From the NCBI RefSeq assembly GCF_000085865.1, contig NC_013511.1:356516-420515 (forward strand): a stretch of DNA of 64,000 nucleotides, given 5' to 3'. Below are positions 56,624 to 64,000 of this stretch, in pieces; position 1 is the first letter of the stretch; each line of letters begins with the position of its first letter. Source of the stretch: Metamycoplasma hominis ATCC 23114 (GTDB taxonomy: Bacteria; Bacillota_I; Bacilli_A; Mycoplasmatales; Metamycoplasmataceae). The translations under genes were made by a program, and so were the position numbers. The notes under the pieces are model-generated. The model was given only the letters and a program-made list of their open reading frames with translations. It was not told where the DNA came from and did no database searches.

Positions 56624-58372
56624 TTATACTAGACCTTCAACTTTCAATATATCATAAACAGATTTGTTTGTTTCTGAAACATTTAATTTAAACCCTAGTT
56701 CATTAATATATTTAACTGCAGTTTTATATAATGACTCAAAATTAGCAGTCACTATATTATTTGCAATAATTTCTTGTTTTTCTTTTGTTGCTCATGGAGT
56801 TTCATCAAATGTTAAAACTTGTTTTGTAACTTCTTTGCCGTTATAATCTTTAACTTTCTTAGTTAAATATAATGGTGAAATTTTAACTACATATTGGGCA
56901 GTAATTGAATTGTCTTTTGTAACATTTATTCTTTGAGGATTTTGTTTTAAATTGTATGCAACATTTTGACTTATTGATTCAAATTTCTTTGTATTTTTAT
57001 TGTATTCTAATTTAGCATTGAATTCATAGAAATTTCTTTTTCCTAAACCATCAACTGTTAAATTCATTGGAATTGTTAAAAAGTTTCCATCAAATGATAT
57101 TGAACCTTTTTGGCTAAATCTCAATGTATATTGCTTACTACCAAGAGTTATTGTCTTTGTATATTGATAATTATCCTTGCTATCTTTTGTTAAACCATCA
57201 AATTCGTAATCTTTGTAATCAAACGATTTTAATTCACCCTTCGAAGCTTTAGTTTGCAATGTTTCAGTTGCTTTTGCCTTTGGATGGTTTATTTCTTGGG
57301 CAAGAATTTTTGCAAGTAAAAAGCTTTCTTGACTGTAAACTTTTTTACTAAATGGATCTACAAATCCATATACTGAACTTAAATCTTTCTTTATACTATC
57401 TAAATTGCCGCCTAAATCACCTGACGTATTTGAATTTTTAACAATGCCTTTATATGCCAATAATGATTTTAATACTTCGCCTTCCATTGAACCGCTATTA
57501 ATCAATTGTTCTGGGTTTTTAGCTGCTTCATTGTGACCATATTCTGGTTTAGTTGAAGGATTGTAAGAAGCTAACTTATTAAATCCTTCAATTGAATTTA
57601 TATATGATTTTGGTCATCTTAAATTCATATCGCGCTTATCATTAAATTCTCAATTTTCAATAATCGGATTTTCAACTAGATATTTCATTAAATACAATGA
57701 ATCATCTGCAAAATTCAATGCTTCGTATAATTCTTTTTCATTAATAGGAGCATCTTTCTTAGACATTTTGTTGTGTAATGCAACTTGTGCTTTGTCTAGA
57801 CCGTTGCTATCATTTGCTATTTTTTTAAGTTCTGGTCTATTTTTTAATAAATAAAGTTTAGCAAGCAACATTTTTTGAAGTTCTAATCTAATGTTTGCTG
57901 CGATTTGATTTGAGTGTTTAAAAATAAATTTAAATTCTTGTTCACTTGGTATTGAAAATGCAGCAGGATTATATTTAGTTGTATCAATCTTTGCATTAAT
58001 AAACAATGATTTTAAATTTCAAAAGAATTGAGGATCGGAAGCAACTCTATTAGTTGCATAATATTTGAATAATTCATAAAGATCTTTTGTTAATGCTGAA
58101 TTGTTGAAATTTGAGACAATATATTCAATCTTGTCTTTATCGTTAGAATTTTTAGCATAGCTTTCAATTTCACTTTTGTAAAATTCTGAAATATATATAT
58201 CAGTAAGTCAAGTTAAAACCCTATTTTTTGTTAATGAATCTTTTAAAACACGTTTTTGGTACCCTGAATTTTGTTGAGAATCTTCCTTTTCTTTTTTACA
58301 TGAACTAGCAATCAAAGGAAGAACCGCAAGTGGCATTGCAATAGCTGTTAATAATCTAATTTTTTTAGTCAT
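56624..58372 (-). CDS. P60-like lipoprotein of the hit locus
   Basis: 582 residues continuous with TGA as Trp. The signal peptide (MTKKIRLLTAIAMPLAVLPL) ends in lipobox IASSC. The rest is hydrophilic, with helical first half and more beta-like second half (YTKTITLGSKQYTLRFSQKG). The RBS AAGGAG lies just after the P80 stop. The P80-P60-HinT order is the basis for naming; the sequence itself shows no enzyme motif. Surface complex with P80 is the known arrangement in M. hominis. Confidence 0.82.
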
Positions 58373-58383
58373 TGTATCTCCTT

Positions 58384-60525
58384 TTAATTTTTAGTATTTA
58401 TGTAATTTACAATTGTTGTGAATAAATAAGATAAGATCTCTTTGTCTTCATGGGGCGATAGAATAAACTTATTGTCTTTGAACACATAATCTTTATATAA
58501 ATTACTATTAAATTTTTTAATTATAAATTGTTTTATTTCGTTTGCTTTACCATTAATTAAAACGTATTTGCTTGTTTCACGAATTAATTTTTCATAGTTG
58601 ATTGCATTTAAAATATCTTGATCATTGAATTTACGTTTTGTTCCTTCAAGACTTAAATATTCTTTTGATTTAATATAATTTTTAAAATTATCTTGTTGTA
58701 ATAAATCATTAACCATATAGTCACGAGTTAAAATTTCAGAAAATATTGAATCTAAATTAAATAATTTAGTATTCAATGTATCCGAATGATTAGCCTTAGA
58801 TAATATTGACAAATCGTTTGTTATCAATCTAGTTACAACTTCTTCTTTATCTAATGAAAATACATTTTGAATCAAAATGCCACTTTCATTGACTTGAATG
58901 TAATTTCCATTACTTTTAATTAATGTTGAAACCTTATATCCACTTGCTTCATCACTAAATGCATCTCGAAATGCCAAGCCAAAAGATTTATTAAATTCTT
59001 TTTCACTTAAATCATTGATAAATTTTTCAATAGCTGCATTGTATCTAGTGTATTTTTCAGAGAAGTTTTCTTTGTCAACACTTTCAGTTCCTTCATTAAA
59101 AATATCAGCAAATTTCTTTGTGTTCTTTTTATGATCAATAAATGTGGCATCACCAAAGATCTTTTTGAAGTTTTCTTTTAATTTTGTAAACAAATCATTT
59201 TTATCTTCAACTTTAAAAATGCTTTTATCTTTGTCAGCATCTCCCATTAAGATTGAAAGAAGATTCATATACTTATTAGGATCTTTTTCTTTTAAACTAT
59301 TCAACACACTTTTAAAGCCGTCGAAACCGTATTTATCAGCTGACTTGCTATCACTTGAAACATATCTCAAAAGGTTGCTATCATTTTTTGCTGCAATTTC
59401 TTGCTTTTTAGTAATTTCATTTGTTTCAAGAAGTGAAGATATACCTTTAAATGTTGAAATGGCATCAATACCTTGTTTAATCGAAACCTTGTCATCGCTT
59501 TCATTTAAATAAGCAGAAAAGCTTAATAATTTAATAATTTCTGCCTTTATTACGACTCATGGATTTGAAGCATCTTTTGGATCTGGGTGTGCCAATAAAT
59601 TTAAATTAGATGTTATTGCTTGCTTTCTTTCGATTCAATTTTTAATGAATTTTAAAGGATTGCGATATTCTTTAACAAAAGATTTTGTAACAAACATCGG
59701 AATTTTAACTTCATCTTTTGTTCCAATTTTTAACGATTTATCATCAGATTTTGGCAAAACATAATTTTTATTTTCTATAGCAAAAGGAAGAGTAATTTTT
59801 TCACCCTTCTTAGCAATGTCAACTCTTTTGCCTTGATATGTGTAATAAACGTCTTTGTTTGCAATAATTCCATTTTTTAATTCACTATAAGTAAAATCAC
59901 TATTTACTTCGGTTGTATATCTATTAAATGCATATCTATTTAATTTTTGTGCTAGAAGGTATTCAATTGCTTCTTCTTTTGACTTTGCTTTTCCATATCT
60001 ATCAGTTGCAAGTTCTTGTAAGAATTTTTCTTCTCAATTTTTTTGTAGACCAAATTGTTCTTGATATTTCTTTTCAAGATCTTGAATTTCTTTTGTTATT
60101 TCTTTTTTAACTTCTTCGATTGGTTTTAGTGCTAATTTTTTAATATCTTTTTCTGCCTTATCAGCATTATAAACAGCTTCATATCACAATGAACCTTCAT
60201 ATTCTTTTTCATAAAGGTATTTAATTAATTGCTTTTCAACACCTTCGGCAGCATGTTTTGATGAATTTGCTATTTCATGGATTTTATTAATGTCACCATA
60301 GTTCAAATTTAACCTTTGACCATCTGGCCCGGTTATTGATAAAATTGAAGAAGAATCTTTTAATAAAGGTGAAGGCTTAGGTAAGGAATGATTAGCTTGT
60401 GCTAACGGAACGCCAATTCCTGCAGCAACTGCGGTTGCTATTGCTGTGCCTCAAAAAGCACCTCAAATAATTTTTTTACGCTTAGCCTTTTGTTCGGTTG
60501 TTTTGGGTTGATTTTGATTTGACAT
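58384..60525 (-). CDS. P80-like membrane protein of the hit locus
   Basis: 713 residues, continuous with TGA-Trp codons, fitting an 80-kDa protein. The N-terminus is charged (KTTEQKAKRKK), then a membrane segment at about 20-42 (WGAFWGTAIATAVAAGIGVP). No lipobox, so it is an uncleaved anchor or signal peptide. A large hydrophilic outside domain follows (SITGPDGQRLNLNYGDINKI, then helical Lys/Glu-rich parts). First gene of the operon with P60 and hinT. Confidence 0.82.
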
Positions 60526-60612
60526 AGTAAACCTTTCTATTATTTAATATTAAATAATTATACTATTTTTGGTTATTTTTCTTTATTTATGGATATTTAA
60601 CCAGTATTATTT

Positions 60613-60618
60613 TATAAT
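60613..60618 (+). promoter_or_regulatory. -10 element of the LicD-like gene, leaderless geometry
   Basis: Perfect TATAAT ending seven bases before the ATG. No ribosome-binding site. Confidence 0.6.
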
Positions 60619-60625
60619 TTAAAAC

Positions 60626-61372
60626 ATGAATAAATTACTTTTAAATAAGGATAGAATATTGCTTGAATTTATTGAAATTTGTAAAAATCTTAATCTTTTT
60701 TATAGTTTAGATAAATTGAGCTTGTATGGCGCTATGTCAAAAGAACATTCTTGGAATAATTTAGATCACCATGAAATAATGATGAAATATCAAGATTATG
60801 AAATCTTAAAAAATGCTTATCCTAATAGAGTTTTAGATAATACATTACATTCTTTGTATCACGACTTACAAATAAAATTTGTTGATGATAACAAAAACAT
60901 ATTTGAAAACCAACCGTTTTTGAACATTAACCTAATTTATCCAACAAACATTGCAAACATAAAGAAATATTTAAAACATTGCAATCAAGCTAGATCGTTT
61001 ATTGGCCACTATTTAACAATGACAAATAGCAACGATTGAAAAACAAAAAATAATATTATTAAATCTCATTTTCTATCAATCTTTTATAAGCCAATTACAT
61101 ACAAAGAAGTTGCTAATTTATTAATAAAAAATGATCACCAAGGTTTTTTAATCTCAAGTCCGATAATTAAAAAAGATTCATTGAAATATTGATTGCCAAA
61201 TATTAAATTTGAAACAAAAAAAGTAATTATAAACAATATTGAAGTTGATGTTTTAGTTGAATTTGACCAATATCTAAAAAACGTTTATGAAGTTGAATAT
61301 TTTGAACATTCCGTTCCACAAAGAAAGATAGAATATATTAACCCCATTGAATATAAAAAAATATTTAGCTAA
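60626..61372 (+). CDS. LicD-like nucleotidyltransferase-fold protein, active site altered
   Basis: 248 residues with TGA-Trp codons. The layout follows LicD (phosphocholine transfer) proteins: an N-terminal helix, LSLYGAMSKEHSWNNLDHHE in place of the usual (Y)GTLLGxxRHxGFIPWDDDxDI, DYEIL after it, and a C-terminal segment VLVEFDQYLKNVYEVEYFE. The metal-binding DDD is replaced by LDHHE, so catalysis by the usual mechanism is doubtful. The gene is monocistronic between divergent P80 and convergent ABC genes. The family call is moderately sure. Confidence 0.55.
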
Positions 61373-61470
61373 TTTTTATAAAAGAGAGTTCACAATTGCT
61401 TTTTATTGAAGAAATTTTAGAATTTCTAATGTGATTAAAATGTCTTTGTTTTTTAAAAAAATAAGCAAAT

Positions 61471-61504
61471 AAAAAAGTAGGAAGTTTCTACTTCTTACTT
61501 TTTT
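61471..61504. terminator. Bidirectional terminator
   Basis: AAAAAAGTAGGAAG paired with CTTCTTACTTTTTT. It overlaps the stop codon of the minus-strand ABC gene and serves the plus-strand LicD-like gene too. Confidence 0.75.
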
Positions 61505-62474
61505 AAAATTGGCTTTCTCTATCGATTAATCATTTTCTTTCTTGAAGTTTCACTTCTTTAATTAATCCCAACTCCAAGTATATAACTTTATCAGCAATTT
61601 GGGCAACGTCAGGGTCGTGGGAAACAATGATAATGGTTGTGCCATATTTTAAATTGATTTGTTGCAAATTTTTCAATACAATAATTCCTGTTTTTTCGTC
61701 CAATGCTCCTGTTGGTTCATCAGCTACAAGAATTTCGGAATTTTTTGCAATGGCTCTTAAAATTGACACTCTTTGTTGTTGACCACCAGACATTTGAGAA
61801 GGATATTTATACATACATTCAGAAAGATCAAAATCTTCAAATAATTTTTTAATATTTAAACGCTTGTTCTTATCTCTTTGCAAATATGAACCAGTTTCAA
61901 CATTGTCATAACTATTCAAATTTTGAAGTAAATTATAATTTTGAAAAATGAACGAAATGTTTTCTCTTCTAAATAAGGTTTGCTTTGCATCAGATAAATA
62001 AGGCAAATTTATGTTATTTACAATTACATTACCAGAGGTAGGCCGGTCAAGAGCACTAATTATGTTTAATAATGTTGATTTACCTGACCCGGACTTTCCA
62101 TATAGAACAACAATTTCTCCTTTTTTAATTGAAAAAGTTATTCCTTTTAAAACTTCAGTTGCGACATTACCAGATAAATATGTTTTTTTAATATTGTCAA
62201 CTTCAACAATGTTATCGTTAGAATTTTGCAATTTAGCATACTCGTCTTTTTTTCTTGGTTTGTCATTAGCAAGTCTATATTTCTTTAAAGTTGCATTATC
62301 TAAAACCTTAATTGCAATGCCTTCATCTTTAATTTCAAATGGCTTTTTTTGCTTAGAAATATTTATCAAGTTCAAATCTTGCAATGTTTGTTCATCAACA
62401 AAATTTTTATTCTTAGAAATTTTATTTGTTTTAGCTTTAATTTCTTTTTTGTTTTCTTTTATTTCTTTTGCCAT
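61503..62474 (-). CDS. ABC transporter ATP-binding protein, MacB/LolD type
   Basis: 323 residues. An N-terminal extension of about 95 Lys-rich residues precedes a single nucleotide-binding domain: Walker A GKSGSGKST, Q-loop FIFQNYNLL, signature MSGGQQQR, Walker B ILVADEPTGALD and switch His VSHD. This is the LolD/MacB/FtsE class that pairs with FtsX-type permeases. One TGA-Trp lies near the end. The ATG is one base from the permease stop, so the two form an operon. Likely role: export or release of lipoproteins or peptides (inference). Confidence 0.93.
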
Positions 62475-62475
62475 T

Positions 62476-64000
62476 TTATTTTCCCTTCAAAGCATCTACT
62501 GCTTTTATTTTATTTAAACTATTTCATGTTGCAATTGATGTTGCTATAAATACTGCCAAACAAATTAATGCACTTAATATTACTGTTGAAATATGTAAAA
62601 CCAAAGGTAATACAATCTGGCTAGTTACCATCATAAACGAGTTGAATATTGCTATTATTGCAAGAGTTGCAGGAATCATTAGTAAGCAAGCAAATACAAT
62701 TGCAGGTACAAAATTAAAGAAGAATAATAGAATTTTTTCTTTATTTGTATATCCTAATATAGAAAATGTAGCAATTGATCTTCCGTTTGAAGCAATCATT
62801 ATATTAGTAATAACAATTAATATAACTATTGAAATTATCAATAAAATTATTATAAATGCCAGCAATATGGTATTAACTGTTGAAGAAATTCCTTCAATAA
62901 ATCCAGCTTCAATGTCTTTACTATTGACATCAAATGATGCACCATACATTATATTCTTGCCATATATTGAAGATGCTTGTGTGCCATAGAATTTAGTTAA
63001 TGTTTCTCTTACTAAGATTTTATAACTTTCTAATGGACTATCTGAGTCTATTATTTCTTGTATACTTTCATCATTTAGATTTCCAAGTAATTTCTTTAAT
63101 TGAGTTTTATAATCTAATTTTGCCTGAGGATGTGCTTCATTATATGATTGAATGTTATGTTCATATACAGAAATATATTTTAATTTTGGATTACTTATAA
63201 ACATGCGTTTAAAGAAATCTCATGCGCTATTGTCGTTTGCTTCGGCAACATCATATGAACTTGCTGCACCTCAGAATCCTGTCGCTGAATAAGTTGTTAA
63301 TGTATCAATAGTTTGAACAGGAACTTTGTCAATTGACAAAATACCGTTAAATGCATCATATTTCTTATTGAATTTTTTAATATATTCATCTTTTAAATCA
63401 GGATGTAAACTAATTGCTTTTTGTAATTCATATTTTCTTGCATCTTTTAATCTTTTTGAAAGTGTATCATAACCTAAAATGTGGTCTAAAATATCCTTCC
63501 TTGTACTAATTTCAGAGTTAATATAAGTATCTGATATGCCGATTACTTTAAACTTATAATCAACTCTTGGGCTTTTTTGCATGAAGGCTTGATATGCAAA
63601 TCTATCAACGTGATTTAATATTTTGGCATCAAATACGGAATTAACTTTTAGTCTATAGCTTCTTGCTGTTACTTCGTTTACAACAACAGGAATTGGATCA
63701 TTACTATCAAAATTGTAATTATAGTCTTGTAATAATTTTGTTAAATTATTGCCTCTATTATCTTGCAATTTTACGAATTTACTATCATTATAGTATCCAT
63801 AAATTTTAGTTTCTTTTCCATTTAGAGTTACTGAGGCATATGTGTATTTTTCGTTAGTTGTATCGTTTCAATAAACTCCACCAAATGAAACATAGAAATC
63901 TATACCATTTATTTTTCTATAAGCATTTACTAAGAAATTACGATATTCTTGTCTGAATTTTGCCGTACTTACTTTGGCAGGTTTTAAATAAATTTCATCT
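62476..64000 (-). CDS. FtsX-type ABC transporter permease, C-terminal part
   Basis: 508 codons in the window, N-terminus beyond base 64000, with TGA-Trp codons. A long outside domain (to about 63000) is followed by four membrane segments: STVNTILLAFIIILLIISIV, then one after GYTNKEKILLFFF, then VLPLVLHISTVILSALICLA. The end KIKAVDALKGK is the hallmark of MacB/FtsX permeases. Partner of the adjacent ATPase. Confidence 0.9.

Overview
The window is AT-rich and uses TGA as a tryptophan codon throughout: leuS, uvrA, RNase J and both ATPase subunits are only intact if TGA is read as Trp. Genes are densely packed, mostly on the minus strand, and many encode lipoproteins or single-anchor surface proteins. 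This is a Mycoplasma-type mollicute. A hit-type locus (P80, P60, HinT), a lipoprotein with three Vaa-like modules and a giant coiled-coil repeat protein suggest the hominis group (Metamycoplasma). That placement is an inference.

Layout. 1-1752: 5' part of leuS. 2029-12461: a surface-protein region with five lipoproteins or membrane-anchored helical proteins, interrupted by a tRNA-Tyr/tRNA-Gln pair. It ends in a 1366-residue protein with about 7.5 tandem 142-residue units. 12717-25786: one minus-strand array of nine genes. It encodes an immunoglobulin-cleaving protease (MIP type), an immunoglobulin-binding protein (MIB type) and a seven-gene F1-like ATPase with a non-F0 membrane part. 26099-27712: an ABC-F ATPase with one degenerate ATP site. 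27756-31852: a type I modification locus with no hsdR. Its hsdM is frameshifted, and four target-recognition domains lie in tandem behind two poly-G tracts. 32046-34574: a DJ-1-like protein, two tandem lipoprotein paralogues and a cysteine-protease remnant. 34880-40099: RNase HIII, a HAD hydrolase and a nucleoside-salvage operon (deoD-deoA-deoC-upp). 40238-40527: RNase P RNA, divergent from recO. 41254-46272: a membrane protein, RNase J, a second small membrane protein, trxB and lgt. 46354-53509: uvrA, a HipA-like kinase, an unknown protein, a HAD hydrolase and a lipoprotein, apparently co-transcribed. 53836-55251: the Vaa-like lipoprotein. 55837-55914: tRNA-His. 56302-60525: hinT-P60-P80. 60626-61372: a degenerate LicD-like gene. 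61503-64000: a MacB/FtsX-type ABC transporter whose permease runs off the window.

How it fits together. Deoxynucleosides are cleaved by DeoD and DeoA, uracil is recovered by Upp, and deoxyribose-phosphate enters glycolysis through DeoC. Lgt lipidates the many lipoproteins encoded here. The MIB/MIP pair probably captures and cleaves host antibody, and its gene layout suggests a link to the adjacent ATPase. Several loci carry sequence devices for rapid variation: homopolymers, tandem modules and duplicated recognition domains. These are consistent with antigenic and epigenetic switching.
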